The notes: a model not told the origin generated them from the sequence alone. 64,000 nt of DNA from Podaxis mareebaensis (GCA_018524725.1 JAEUWP010000006.1:1-64000); one strand, 5' to 3'. Positions 33,801 through 45,657 are shown, numbered from the stretch's first letter. Program-made: numbers and translations.

Positions 33801-36165
33801 GAAGTATTGTTTCGAGGTTTACCAGTCAGCGTTCACATGGATTCCTAGGAAGTCATTGATGCGTCAAGTTTATGGTGCACAGGTGAAGGGGCCACGAAGT
33901 GTCGTAATGGGTCTGCCTGACTCCTGGGGAGCGATGGAACGCTGCATGAGTGCAGGTTCTCTTATCTTCTCTGTCGCTTTTTCGCCCGACGGCACGCGGG
34001 TCGTCTCCGGATCGCATGATATGACAGTCAGGATTTGGAATGCAGGGACAGGCGAGGAGGAAGCCAAGTTGGACGGCCACACGGGTGCGGTGTGGTCTGT
34101 CGCTTTTTCGCCCGACGGCACGCGGGTCGTCTCCGGATCGGATGATACGACAGTCAGGATTTGGAATGCAGGGACAGGCGAGGAGGAAGCCAAGTTGGAC
34201 GGCCACACGGGTCCGCTGTCGTCCGTCGCTTTTTCACCCGACGGCACGCGGGTCGTCTCCGGATCGGATGATTGGACAGTCAGGATTTGGAATGCAGGGA
34301 CAGGCGAGGAGGAAGCCAAGCTGGACCGCCACACGGGTGTGGTGCGGTCTGTCGCTTTTTCGCCCGACGGCACGCGGGTCGTCTCCGGATCGGAAGATTG
34401 GACAGTCAGGATTTGGAGTGCAGGGACAGGCGAGGAGGAAGCCAAGCTGGACGGCCACACGGGTATGGTGGGGTCTGTCGCTTTTTCGCCCGACGGCACG
34501 CGGGTCGTCTCCGGATCGGAAGATTGGACAGTCAGGATTTGGAATGCAGGGACAGTCGAGGAGGAAGCCAAGTTGGACGGCCATACGAGTGTGGTGTGGT
34601 CTGTCGCTTTTTCGCCCGACGGCACGCGGGTCGTCTCCGGATCGTCTGATTGGACAGTCAGGATTTGGAATGCAGGGACAGGCGAGGAGGAAGCCAAGTT
34701 GGACGGCCACACGGGTGCGGTGTGGTCTGTCGCTTTTTCGCCCGACGGCACGCGGGTCGTCTCCGGATCGTCTGATCGGACAGTCAGGATTTGGAATGCA
34801 AGGCCAGGCGAGGAGGAAGCCAAGTTGGACGGCCACATGGGTGTGGTGTCGTCTGTCGCTTTTTCGCCCGACGGCACGCGGGTCGTCTCCGGATCGTCTG
34901 ATCGGACAGTCAGGATCTGGAATGCAGGGACAGGCGAGGAGGAAGCCAAGTTGGACGGCCACAAGGGTGTGGTGTGGTCTGCCGCTTTTTCGCCCGACGG
35001 CACGCGGGTCGTCTCCGGATCGTCTGATCGGACAGTCAGGATTTGGAATACAGGGACAGGCGAGGAGGAAGCCAAGTTGGACGGCCATACGAGTATGGTG
35101 TGGTCTGTCGCTTTTTCGCCCGACGGCACGCGGGTCGTCTCCGGATCAACTGATTGGACAGTCAGGATTTGGAATGCAGGGACAGGCGAGGAGGAAGCCA
35201 AGCTGGACGGCCATACGAGTGTGGTGTGGTCTGTCGCTTTTTCGCCCGACGGCACGCGGGTCGTCTCCGGATCGTCTGATTGGACAGTCAGGATCTGGAA
35301 TGCAGGGACAGGCGAGGAGGAAGCCAAGTTGGACGGCCACACGGATACGGTGTGGTCTGTCGCTTTTTCGCCCGACGGCACGCGGGTCGTCTCCGGATCG
35401 GAAGATTGGACAGTCAGGATTTGGAATGCAGGGACAGGCGAGGAGGAAGCCAAGTTGGACGGCCACACGGGTCCGCTGTCGTCTGTCGCTTTTTCGCCCG
35501 ACGGCACGCGGGTTGTCTCTGGATCGTCTGATCGGACAGCCAGGATTTGGAATGCAGGGACAGGCGAGGAGGAAGCCAAGTTGGACAGCCGCATGGGTTT
35601 GGTGACGTCTATCGCCCTTTCGCCCGACGGCACGCAACTTGTCTCTGCGTCGCTTGATCGGACAGTCAGGATTTGGAAGGCAGGGACTGGCGAGCTGGAA
35701 GCCAATTTGGACGGGCACATGGGTTCAGTGAGGTCTGTCGCTTTTTCGCCCGACGGCATGCGAGTTGTCTCTGGATCGGATGACGAGACAGTGAGGATTT
35801 GGAACGTAGGGACGGGTGAGCAGGAAGCCAAGTTGGATGGCCACACGCGTTCGGTGGCATTTGTTGCTTTTTCGCCTGACGGCGCGCAGGTTGTCTCCAG
35901 ATCGGTCAATGGGACAGTCAAAATTTGGAATGTGACAGGAGACAAACCCCACATATTGACCAACTACTCACACGACATTGAACTCTTTTCCTATTTCCAT
36001 TCCCATCCCCCTTTCCACCCACTTTCCCTTTCTGATAATGGTAACTGGGTGGTAGGTGCTTGCCATCATTGCTGGATTCCCCCTCACTATCGAGATAAGA
36101 GAGTCAGTCTATTTTCTGTTGGACCACTGCATCTGAGCTCCATGATGTTCATAATCCTGAATTAG
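30895..36165 (+). CDS. NACHT-WD40 NOD-like receptor (HNWD-type STAND protein)
   Basis: Nine exons (30895-31281, 31332-31462, 31523-31661, 31717-31764, 31819-31831, 31893-31978, 32035-32047, 32097-33664, 33715-36165) give 1,611 residues. The N-terminal region of about 230 residues is alpha-helical, of the four-helix-bundle sort found in agaric NLRs. A GAHHFVIN linker follows, then a NACHT NTPase with Walker A GMAGIGKST and Walker B VVVIDALDEC. A winged-helix-like region leads to sixteen WD40 repeats. In this class the WD array senses ligands, and the N-terminus triggers a response, often cell death on non-self recognition. Two exons are only 13 nt. The residues after WIPPHYRD do not look like the family's usual end and lie where the repeat island begins, so the C-terminus may be replaced. 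The start at MPIFSKFF is chosen over upstream in-frame codons. Confidence 0.88.
31765..32085 (+). repeat. tandem intron-microexon duplication inside the NLR gene
   Basis: The unit 31,765-31,872 recurs at 31,979-32,085. It comprises an intron (gtaagtgatt..gcgcctgagg..cagcctcatatat..ag), a 13-nt exon (ATGCCGAAGTCCG versus ATGTCGAAGCCTG) and the start of the next intron (gta.gctgct.cttgagt). Between them lies an 86-nt exon. Both 13-nt exons keep frame. Confidence 0.8.
33961..35935 (+). repeat. 16 tandem WD40 repeats, 126-bp unit, nearly identical
   Basis: A 126-bp (42-codon) unit repeats sixteen times. Units 1-13 differ at only a few positions; units 14-16 are more diverged. The invariant core reads SVAFSPDGTRVVSGS then D, then TVRIWNAGTGEEEAKLDGH. 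Changes concentrate at the two to three residues after GHTG (AVW, PLS, VVR, MVG, VVS, TVW), at the residue after SGS (H, D, E, S, T) and at the residue after the Asp (M, T, W, R). All three plus frames and a minus frame stay open through the array because the unit length is a multiple of three. Confidence 0.97.
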
Positions 36166-36169
36166 GTTA

Positions 36170-36839
36170 TGGTCATTGTTCTAGCTGATGTAGATAATCT
36201 CCAGTAATCTTAGACCATCTCAGACAATGCATGAAATTAACAGCAGAGATCTTTGATTATCCTGATAGTTTTGAGATTATCTTATACAATGTTTTCAGAC
36301 CATTTTGGAACATTTCCAAGTTAGGATTATACAAGGGATATAGTATTGTCACCTGAGCATAAGCCAGGGGGCACCTATCTCAGTAGATGTTTCACAAGCT
36401 CTAAGGTCTACCAAGAAGGATAATGATAAGGTGGCAAGGTAAGAGTCCAATTAAGCAACACTTGGGGGTGAACTTCTATTAGTCAAGAGTATGACCAATA
36501 GATGTTTAAACCACACCAATTGCTACTAACATCAGGAATAAGAGATGAACAAGATCTGGTATTCCTTGAGAAGAATTGAAGTTTGTGCTTCAGGTTATAT
36601 AGGCAGCTATTTAGGCACTAAGTCTATGAGTCCAAAAGTAGTAACTACCATATGACATCCTCTCCTCACTAGTGCCTTCAGAAGCATGGATGGACTTAAC
36701 TTGCCTGTTTAAGCATCAATTGATCAAGACCTCAAGAATGCCACATTTAATGGCTGGCTATATGAACAACTTTGTCAGTTCAGTTTTTGTTGGAACCCAA
36801 GCATGCATCAAGACATGCAAGCACAAGAAGATTAGGGGG
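36170..36839. other. unassigned repeat-like sequence next to the NLR gene
   Basis: About 670 AT-rich, CpG-free bases between the NLR stop and the copia LTR. No frame or terminal repeat is recognised. It probably belongs to another inserted element, because the compositional change starts inside the NLR 3' end. Confidence 0.4.
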
Positions 36840-37117
36840 TGTTGGAATGATGTATGATAAATGGACATTATTTCTTATGTGATTCAGAATGACATCTTAG
36901 ACAGACACTACCATTTTCTCCTTTTGACTGATACATAGATATACATGTAGACATGCTGTACACTCCCCTCAGTTCTCATACTGCTAATAAGTGACTGAGG
37001 TGAGTAACTAGACTACTTCTCATGGGCTACTGCTTATATGTTATGTAGAGTATATTCTACAGGTACTTAATATACAGTTCTTGTACTGCTAATGAGTGAC
37101 TGAGAGTATATTCTACA
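36840..37117 (+). mobile_element. probable Ty1/copia 5' LTR
   Basis: The stretch begins TGTTGGAATG and ends TTCTACA, followed at once by GGTTATGGGCCCC, which resembles a primer-binding site. A gag frame starts 63 bases later. It holds an internal direct repeat (ACTGCTAAT.AGTGACTGAG and AGTATATTCTACAGGT, each twice). No matching 3' LTR was found in the window. Confidence 0.55.
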
Positions 37118-37179
37118 GGTTATGGGCCCCAACTGTTGCTAAACAAGTACAGTTTATTCACACTCAAAACACTTGTAAT

Positions 37180-38075
37180 ATGTCTACTACTGTCAATGAT
37201 GTGCTACCTCCCACTGTGCCCATGTTAGAACAGTCAGGAGTGAACTGGGCAATATTCCAGTTGCACTTCCAGATGGCTGTTCAGGGTAAAGGCTTGTAGG
37301 GGCACTTTGATGGCAGCAAAGTATGGCCCACACTCTAACCTTCTATCTCTATTTCCCTTGCCCCTACACCATCTCCTGGTAAGACCAAATCATCTTCCTC
37401 AATGCCAGCTACCACAACCTCCAGTCCTCCCACCTCAATGATCTTACTTGGCACTGAGGCTGAAATTGCTGAGTGGGATTGAAGCAGGAGTATTGCTAAA
37501 TTGCTTCTGGCTCAACAACTACTGAACTCAACCCTCATAATTGCTTCAGGTCAGTCAACAGCTGCAAAGATGTGGTCAGCCATGGTAAAGGAATACACAT
37601 ATAAGGGGGCCTTCTCCCAGACCTGACTCCACTGTAACTTTCTATCCTCACAATGCACAGAAGATATAAATGTATGCACCTTCCTAAACAACCTCAGGGC
37701 ATGACATGCTGAGCTAGATGCTATGGGTGTGTCCATCAATGACAACAATTATCATAGTATGATTATACAGTTGTTGCCATGGGTGCTCTCAAGTTTTGCA
37801 TTGGGACAGCTCACATCTGCCACCCTTTGTGGAGAAACCATCAACCTGGACCTGCTGATCATCATAGTTGCTGATGAGTCAGATTGTATCCAGTCCACAT
37901 GTTCAAGGGGGCATGGGAAGAGTAAGGGAGCTATAAACAGTGACAATGCTATGGCAGTTGAGTCTAGTGGTAAAAGAAAGGGCAAGGGAAAGGACAAGGA
38001 GAAAGGGAAGGGCAAGGGGCCATGTTGGGAATGTGGGGGACCACACATGAAGAGGGAATGTCCTATGAAGAAGTA
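37180..38075 (+). pseudogene. Ty1/copia gag, broken
   Basis: The frame starts MSTTVNDVLPPTVP and contains a UBN2-like gag region with WAIFQLHFQMAVQGKG and Trp/Leu-rich helices. A Lys/Gly stretch follows, then one CCHC zinc knuckle (CWECGGPHMKREC). Stop codons interrupt it at several places, mainly TGA at likely arginines. Gag would form the virus-like particle; this copy cannot encode it. Confidence 0.8.
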
Positions 38076-38349
38076 GGCAGCTAGCTTAGCTCAACCCTCC
38101 ACCAGTACTAACATCATGGATGACAATATAGCTTTCTCCTTTGAAGATTTGGAGAATGACCCCTCCCTCTCTGCTTTAATCCCTGTCCACATGGATGCCA
38201 GTGAAATTGAAGATGACTTCTTTGATGTATCTGATACTGAATCAGTGGATGACATTGATTTTGTGAGGGACAACTATGCACCCACCTCTGCAATTGAAGT
38301 AGCTGATCATATCAGTCATGTCCAAGATATTCAGACAACAGAAGTGTGA

Positions 38350-39010
38350 GTCAAGCTCTTCAACTTGGGTGCCTCCCATCACATTACCCCATATCATGAT
38401 ACATTCATGAGTTTTTTACCTACTGCCCCTCACCCCCTTCATGCCACAGACCAAAAGAGATTTTGTGTGACTGGAAAGGGAGAGGTCATCATTGATTTGC
38501 CAAATGGCATTAGTACCCCCCAACTGTGACTGACTGAGGTGTTATATTGAGCTGAAGTCAGTTATACTCTTGTCTCAATAGAATACCTCAATGAAGCTGG
38601 TTTCTCTATTGCCTTCTCCAACAGGAAGTGCATTATTCATGACCCAGATGGGACATGTGTCACAGAGATCCCAAAAAACCAGAACAGGCTGTATAAACTG
38701 GTCCATGAGGTTCCAATAGAAGTAAATGCTGTTAGTGAACAACTCACCTTGGACCTGTTACATTGATGCCTTGGCCATATATCCCCTGACACTGTCAGAT
38801 AACTTGTTCATGATGGCCTGGTTGCAGGTTTGAAACTCAATGATACTGGACCAGTGGACCTCTTTTGTGATGCCTGTGTGTATGTGAAAGCAATGCATTT
38901 GCTTATTGCAAAGGAGTGAGGGGAGGAGAGGGCTAAAGCTGTGGGTAAGGAGGTGCACTCTGACATGTGGGGACCTGCCCAAACTCCAACCAAGAAGGGC
39001 CACCAATAGT
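38350..39010 (+). pseudogene. Ty1/copia protease and integrase start, truncated
   Basis: The frame continues from gag with LFNLGASHHITPYHD, a worn D-S/G-A-S-H-H type protease. The pre-integrase zinc-binding motif follows (CLGHISPDTV, FCDACVYVKA) and then VHSDMWGPAQTPTKKG, the integrase start. TGA codons stand at arginine positions, for example before CLGH and before GEERAKAVG. Homology stops near 39,010; the rest of integrase, RT and RNase H are missing, so the element was cut by a later event. Confidence 0.8.
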
Positions 39011-39449
39011 ATGTAATTGTAAGCCTATGGGGGCTTACTTAGAGCTTTTGACCTTATGTTCACACTGAAGTACTATAAGCCTGATATATTGGGTGTACTA
39101 AGATGTGTGGTATAAGGTCAGCTGTCCTAACAACAGCTGACAATGAGATTATAAGGAATGTATTTTTTTGATGGATTGAGTAATCCATCAAGGTTGAAGA
39201 CAAACAAGAATTTAAATAATTAATTACCAAAAGGAGTGACTCAAAACAAGAGATAATATGACAGTAAGGGCACAGCCCTTACATGCCCCCCATTGAGACC
39301 ATAGAATATGGTCAAGGAAATTGAGACACAAGTGGCACAGCTACTTGTGGTAATGAGTGAGAGGCAGGGTACATATAGTGCCCAGCTGGCCAGGTAGATC
39401 AGTGCAAGGTGATGGTTCACTTTGTCAAAGGTGCAAACTGAGGTCAACT
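39011..39449. other. junction sequence between copia remnant and minus-strand repeat ORF
   Basis: No frame or terminal repeat is recognised in these 440 bases. The sequence holds a T-run (39,161-39,168) and the short hairpin-like GATGGATTGAGTAATCCATC. Confidence 0.4.
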
Positions 39450-41409
39450 TATTCATGAAGGTGATGAGGATGAGTGTGAGTAGGAGGAGGTGATTGATGA
39501 AGATTCACTGACAAGGTCTTGGGATGAGGAGGCAGAGGTGTTGGCCTCAGCCAAGAAGGCAATGGGGGGCAGATTGGATGCAAGGGCAGAGGCATTGGCC
39601 TTGGTCATGGTTGTGTCCAATGACAGATGGATGGTGGCAATGGGAGTAGTTACAGAGGTATTGGCCTCTGTCATTTGGGTGTCCACATTGAGAGCTGCTT
39701 CTTTGGTGACTGTAGGTGCTGACCTGGTAAGAGTCAGTGTGAGGGGGTGGGCCAGCTGCAGTTGAGAGGAGGGTAGCTCTGGTAGGTGTTAAGGGTAATT
39801 GCAGTTCTGGAGGAGCCAGAAGAAGGGTGAAGCTCCTGCTAGTAACCACCCTTGGGGAATGAAGTGCTCTCCTTTAGTCTGTTGTGTATTCTTGTACTCA
39901 AAGTACAAGAATTGGTTAATGTCATTGAGAGTGGGATGTCTCCAACCATCCCACTCAGGAATCACTGGGGGCTTATAGTATCAGTTGAGGTACTTGACCT
40001 GGTGGTTGTTGTGTTCATCATATAAGTTGTGGTGTAATTGATCACTATAATAGGTGTGGTTCAACCACCACAACCCAAAAAGGTAAGAGTGGTCTACCCA
40101 TGAAATGGGTATACTGTTGCAAATGAGAACATGAGCCACATCATTGAGGCTCAGGTTGTGAGATGCATATGAAGTCATTTCTAGGGGCTATATAGAATAT
40201 ATGGGCCCATTCTGAGGGGCAAAGGCATGTTCTGGAGGAATGCAACTGTTGTACAATGCAATGAGTTTGCAGTAGAGGTGTGGGGTTGCTACTAGTACTG
40301 TGAATAGTCACACAAACCTTTGGGCAGTGCTTTTATTGTCAGGGCTCAAAGTGTGGCCCAGGCCATATCTGAATACACAACAGTAGTGCACAAGCTTCTG
40401 CCATTCAAATGCAATGCCATTAAAGGCATTGCATGTATTAGGGTTTCCATGTATTGGAAAATATTGACCTAAAAGGTCAATATCAAACAGTTGCAGTCCA
40501 GAGGGCATTGGTAATCCTTTGCCCTCATTTTGCTTGAGGATATTGCATGTACCATGGTCTTGTACAGCACACACAATGGGTTCTAACCTGGTGATGTATT
40601 CCTCCTGCATCCCAGATGCTAAAAACTTGGGGTCATAACCCTCAAGATTCAGTATGAATTCCATAGCATTATCGTGATGCTCTGGGAGAGTCAAAGAGAT
40701 GATGTGGTATAGTTCTCAAAGCAAGAAATATGCTTTGAACCTGCTGTGGATATTAATGTAGTAGTTGTTCATGAACTGCTATAACTGAATTACCTGTCTT
40801 GGGGTTATAGGTAGACCCTGACCTGTGATGTAGTGGACTGTGCTCTTGTTGTTGTGAATGAACTCCCTACCTTGGAGTTTGGTGTTTACAGCAAGTTGGA
40901 CATTTGTACTAGTGAACACTGTGTTTATTCACTGGCAGTAGTAGATGTCATATGACAACATTCTGCACATGAAGTTGTCATGCTCTTGAATGCTGGGTTC
41001 AGTTCCCTAGAGTCCCCAAAAGTTGGGGACTCTACCTCCACAGCTGATGAGGTCTGATACATCAGTGCAGTCATCATTATTTGACAACAGCACCTTTGAT
41101 TTGCTCTTGTTTTTCTTATGACAATTCTTTGTGGAATCATTGTCATTGCTTGAGTATTCCAGTCCTGATAATTGTTTATCTGGGTCATCTGGGCTGTACC
41201 AGATGAACTCATGATGGAGTCAGATTTTAGGCTCTGGGAGGAGATTTCCTAGTGGGCATACCAGGATCAGTTGGCTAAAGGAGAGTCCCTCAAATAGGGA
41301 CTCTGATAGAATAATACCACTCAAGGTCTGTTTTGTTGACCTCAAGGGGGTTGTTTGAGGAGGTTCTGTCATGGGGACATTGATGTCCCCAGATGGTACC
41401 TCCTTGGTA

Positions 41410-43017
41410 CAGTGAGCAATAAAACTGTTCCAATGTTTGGAACTTTTAGAAAGAAATTACAATATCTCTGAACTGGTTAAGGTGACTACCTCTAAAATAT
41501 TTCTGAGAATAGCCTAGTTTCTTAACTTTGATCCCATCAAGTTTTATTATGTAATTACTTTAGCCTCATTTAATATCAATTATTGGGTTAATATTACTCA
41601 TTGGAACAGTTTTGTTGCCAATGTTCTAGTACATACATACAAGGGTATAACTAGTACTTGGTATATCCTCCATTAGCCCTTATTACTGCCTCTATCCTCC
41701 TAGGCATACTTTCAATCAACTTCTGACACTCAGAAGCTAGCATGTCATTCCACTGGTCCTGCACCCTCTCCCATAGTTTATTTATTCTCTTATGTGGAGA
41801 TTCATACTCTCCTAGTTTTTTCTTGAGGTAATCCCATAAGTGTTTAATGGTATTGAGGTATAGAGACTGTGCTGGCCATAAAAGAACCTTGAATTGGTTT
41901 TCCTGAAACTAGGCTGTAGTTTTTTTGCTCTTATACTTGGGGTCATTATCCTATTGAAAAATTATTTCATTCTTCTCCAGCCCATACCACTCCACAGTCC
42001 TCCCAAGTTCATCTTCCAGAATGTTCACATAGAGGTTACCATCCATTTTCCCATCAATCTTGGTCACAAACCTAGTTCCATCCTACAACATGCAGCTCCA
42101 AATCATGAGTGATCCTCCTCCAAACTTGATTATTCCCTCTATCAGCCTATCACTAAGGCCTTCTCCTGGCCTTTTCCATTCCTGCTTCCTACCATTTAAC
42201 CCCAACCTATTGATCTTAGTCTCATCAGACCATATAACCTTCTTCCAGTCCTCTAGGGTCCAATGCTGGTGTACCAAAGCAAAGTCCATTCCTTCCCTCC
42301 TATGCCTAGCACTAAGGAAAGGCTTTTTCTTCTTCACTACAGCTTTGAGACCTGCCTTCTTCAAGTGTCTTCTGATAGTCTGAGATGGGACTGATGTCCT
42401 ATTCACCCTACTCAGTGACTTGGTCACATCCTAGGCAGTATCAGCCTTTCCAGAGCCAATGAGATGAAGGACATGTCTAATATTGGTAGGAGTGAGTTTC
42501 TGAGGATGGCCTCCAGAGTTGTAGGAAAGTGTGGGAAAGTGCTGAGAGCACAGTCTGGATATAGAGGACTTGGAAACACCAGTACTACCATGGATCTGAG
42601 CATATGTTTTGTCATCAGAAAGCATAGAGAAGATAGTAGCCTTAGTAAAGGGATGGAGAGAGTGCATGATACACAGAAGGGGTAAGACCTGATGGAAAAT
42701 ACTTGTCACCAGGTCTATAAATACAGGAGAAGTGATTAGTTATATAATCTTGTTGAATGCAATCAACAAAGTCACATGAACTGTTTATCTTTTCCTGCTT
42801 CATAATCTGCAATAAAACTATTCCAATGAGTAGTATTAATTAATTAATACATATTAAATGGAACTAGAAGAGTTATGTCATTATACTTGATGGCATCAAT
42901 GGTGACATAATAGGCTATGTATATAAATATTTTCAGAGAAACTGCTTTAGCTGATCTAGAGAAATATTCATTTCTTTCCAAAAGTTCTAAACATTGGAAC
43001 AGTTTTGTTGCCCACTG
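41410..43017 (-). mobile_element. Tc1/mariner DNA transposon with TA target duplication
   Basis: The element is 1,608 bases, bounded by inverted CAGTG...CACTG ends and flanked by TA at 41,408-41,409 and 43,018-43,019. The terminal repeat extends at least 48 bases (CAGTG.GCAA.AAAACTGTTCCAATG). A second, oppositely oriented copy of the same site lies about 200 bases inward on each side (41,597-41,622 and 42,809-42,840), so the inverted repeats are effectively about 210 bases long. Confidence 0.9.
41650..42709 (-). pseudogene. Tc1-family transposase, broken
   Basis: Minus-strand fragments in order: a helix-turn-helix region (KTYAQIHGSTGVSKSSISRL), a second DNA-binding helix (SQTIRRHLKKAGL), the first catalytic Asp in VIWSDETKINRLG, the conserved FGGGSLMIW, and the second Asp in DNDPKYKSKK. 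Stop codons and frameshifts separate the pieces and the last catalytic region is worn. It would cut and paste the element at TA sites; this copy is inactive. Confidence 0.88.
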
Positions 43018-43205
43018 TATATGGTAAGGTGACATCAGCCAGCAGTGGTGGTGGCTGACATGAAGATGAGGTGGTCAGTGGAGGTGAAGGTTGACAATGT
43101 TAGTGAGGTAATGGTTTTATCTCATTACCAGTGTGCAGTGTTGGTGTCATTGGGGTCTGGGGTGCTATGTATCCCCTGTTGAGACAATGTCATCAATTGA
43201 GATGT

Positions 43206-44769
43206 CACACTGTTACAGCCTAAACTGTTTTCAGTCATGAAAGCAGTATCTAGGTTATAATATAATCAAGTTTTACAGTTAGAATAACAGACTATGAACC
43301 CACACTAGAAGAAGCCATAGCACCTCACAAGGATCAACCCAGTAGTATAGTCTAGGCACCTAGATTGGGAAGACAGTACTGACTAGATACATCCATATGC
43401 CATTGATTCAGTATCATCACTGAAGTCAAGATTATATTACTGAGGACTATTCATCAATCACATCCTCATGAGGATCCTTTCTCATGTGAGCAACACCAGG
43501 AATTATCTTGTTTGGTAGTATGCTTAGCTGCCACTATGTACCAAAGACCTAGCTTGGCTATGACCTCAGCAGATGAAGTCTGAGTTAGAAGAAAGACTAC
43601 CCAACTAAGGGATCAACATGTCATCTCAGTAGAAGTGATTCATTGACCTCATGAGACATTAAAACTACACAATTCATTTATAGTCAATGATCCACATCAG
43701 CTTAGTGAGACATGCTGAGCATGAGGATTTATAATACTATCAAGTCAAGAATGACAGAGGGTATTACACATACAGTAGACTTGGTCAGTGAAAGCTGATA
43801 TATATCATATGCATGTACTTTATCAGTCCACATGTCCACTACCAGAACACCCTATTGAGCAGAGAACAATGTAGATTATAAATTATATGACTCTGTACTT
43901 GACATGTAATCCTTTATTGAGTCAGGACATTGTAACACTAGATTGTAATCACTCCCCAACTTATAATATAAAATCCCCTCAATGACATGAGGTAAAGCAA
44001 GAGAATTCCTACTGAGCTTTGCTTAGAGGGTTGTTGTATATTTAACAATCATTGAAGTGATAGTTAAGTGTTTATAGGAGTTTTCTTTGGTCAATGCGAC
44101 CTACTAGTGAGAGCCAGAACAAAGACCCAGTAGTTCCCCAAGAAGTTTCCATAAGTTGAGAATCTGAAGTTAGCCTTAACAGGGTTACCTAGGAGTACAT
44201 CACAGCTGTGTATCACCAGTTAGAGCACTCATTGGTACAAGTCAGTATATTTCTAGTAGTAGCAAGGGATTGCTCTTGCTACCTTTGGTTCTTTGGTACT
44301 TGTGTATCATAGTGATGCTACATCAGAGACTTGTCAATTTAGAACAAACAGTCTAGTCCAGCTTTGAACTAGGAAATTACTGAGACTACCTTGTGACAAC
44401 ATCTAGAAGTCCTTTCATTCAGCAAAGATAGCACCAAGCACACATTCTCTCACTCCTTCACAACTCTTATTACTTCTTTAACATTCCTAGCAAGTATTTT
44501 GATCTCACATCACTTTATTATCTCTTTCATTTCTGAATCAGAGTCCCCTATGAACTTGTTAGGGTGTGGCTTTTAGTAATACTATTTTATATTTTGTTTC
44601 ACAGTACCCCTATTATCAGTTATATCCAATAGTGATCTATTTGCTGCCCCATCAGTGTATCATTTTGTGGGCTGTTCTTCTTTATAGTCTGACTTTTCAC
44701 TTAACTGCTGTTGTAGGTTCAAGACCTGCCTTTGTAGTAGACTGTTCTATCCTTCTAGCATGATGAAAT
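43206..44769. other. probable 3' flank / LTR region of gypsy element 2
   Basis: About 1.5 kb without coding frames, lying where the 3' LTR of the second chromovirus (minus strand) is expected. A TGTTACAG at 43,210 could be the LTR edge, since the other two gypsy elements have TGTTACA edges. I could not find the second copy to prove it. Confidence 0.35.
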
Positions 44770-45657
44770 GATCTTGCAAACTATAGAGCTTTGTTAAAAG
44801 CTCCTCAATAATTGCATTGCAGCCAATATGCCTTGAGCTGGTGCTTAGTTCAGTTATCAGGTCTATAGGTAGACCTGCCTCATTGAGTTGATTCATCAAC
44901 TCTTGGACATATTGATTGTCCTTGAGCTCTACATCTACAGCCCTTTGTTTTCCTCAAGCCTTTGAGGAGAGGGTGGGCTGTACTTGTTCTACTGCTTTCT
45001 GTTTATCCTTGTCCTTAGAGGACAAGGATGCCAGGGAGTTTTTGGTCTTGCTTCTTCCTCAAGTTGAGACAACTGAGGAAGATTGGGATGGAGGGGCATT
45101 GTTCCTCCATGCATCAGTTGCAGATGATGTTGATAGGGCCAGCATTATTGGTTATATTGTTGTAGCTGGCTGGTCTTGAATTGGCAGATGTAGTGGTTGA
45201 GGGGCTGGCACCATCTGTTGGGTTGGTGCTAGCAATTGTTGAGTGAGTGGTGCTGGAGTGGTTTGCTGGTATTGTTGGTATGGTGCCAGTGGTGGAGGAT
45301 AGTGCCCATACAGTTGTGGGAAACTGTACATGTGTGGAGGAGGAGGAGGGTAGAATACAGGGTATGGGAAACCCTGTATGAACTGTGGGGGTGGTGGAGG
45401 CATTACATGTAGATGCAATGGATCCATCATGTTTGGACTTGTAGTAGTATGCCTATAAGATTGGTTAGTAATGCTTGGTGGGCAGCAAATTGTTGCTCAT
45501 TGTTCACTGGTGTTGGGGTTGAGTCAGACAATATGTCCATTGCCCTCTCCCCTTTGAGGCCCACTGGAGGGCCTCCATGTTGTGCAGGGTAATTTGTGTC
45601 ACCCTGCACTGATACATTTTGTTGCTATTGAGCATACTGGGATTGTTGCATATCCAT
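44770..45657 (-). pseudogene. accessory Pro/Gln-rich ORF of gypsy element 2
   Basis: Downstream of the chromodomain on the minus strand is a second coding stretch. It starts MDMQQSQYAQ, passes through a leucine-rich piece (HQALLTNLIGILLQ) and a very Pro/Tyr/Gln-rich piece (PPPPPQFIQGFPYPVFYPP), and continues into a charged Ser/Lys region and a leucine-rich end. Frames shift and stops occur, for example TAG for a likely glutamine. No known domain; it may be a late gag-like or accessory protein. Confidence 0.5.

Larger units (their letters stand above)
39450..43205 (-). pseudogene. unclassified repetitive ORF, split by a Tc1 element
   Basis: On the minus strand one frame can be followed from about 41,340 to 39,453 with a handful of TGA/TAG breaks. 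Its upstream part appears to continue beyond the Tc1 insertion, to about 43,200. Conserved-looking text includes YSPDDPDKQLSGLEYS, YYINIHSRFKAYF, LPEHHDNAMEFILNLEGYDP and QYFPIHGNPNTCNAFNG. The 3' end is Ser/Thr/Ala-rich (HSSSSPS before the stop). I do not recognise the family. The region is the usual length of a transposon-borne accessory gene and shows the same C-to-T decay as its neighbours. Confidence 0.5.

Noticed and set aside
33961..35935. CRISPR-like array
   Set aside because: The repeats are contiguous 126-bp coding units without spacers, in a eukaryotic genome.
33870..35963. 697-codon open frame on the minus strand opposite the WD array, and a 521-codon frame in another plus frame
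   Set aside because: Both arise because a stop-free 126-bp unit is repeated sixteen times; neither has family motifs and the WD40 frame explains the DNA.
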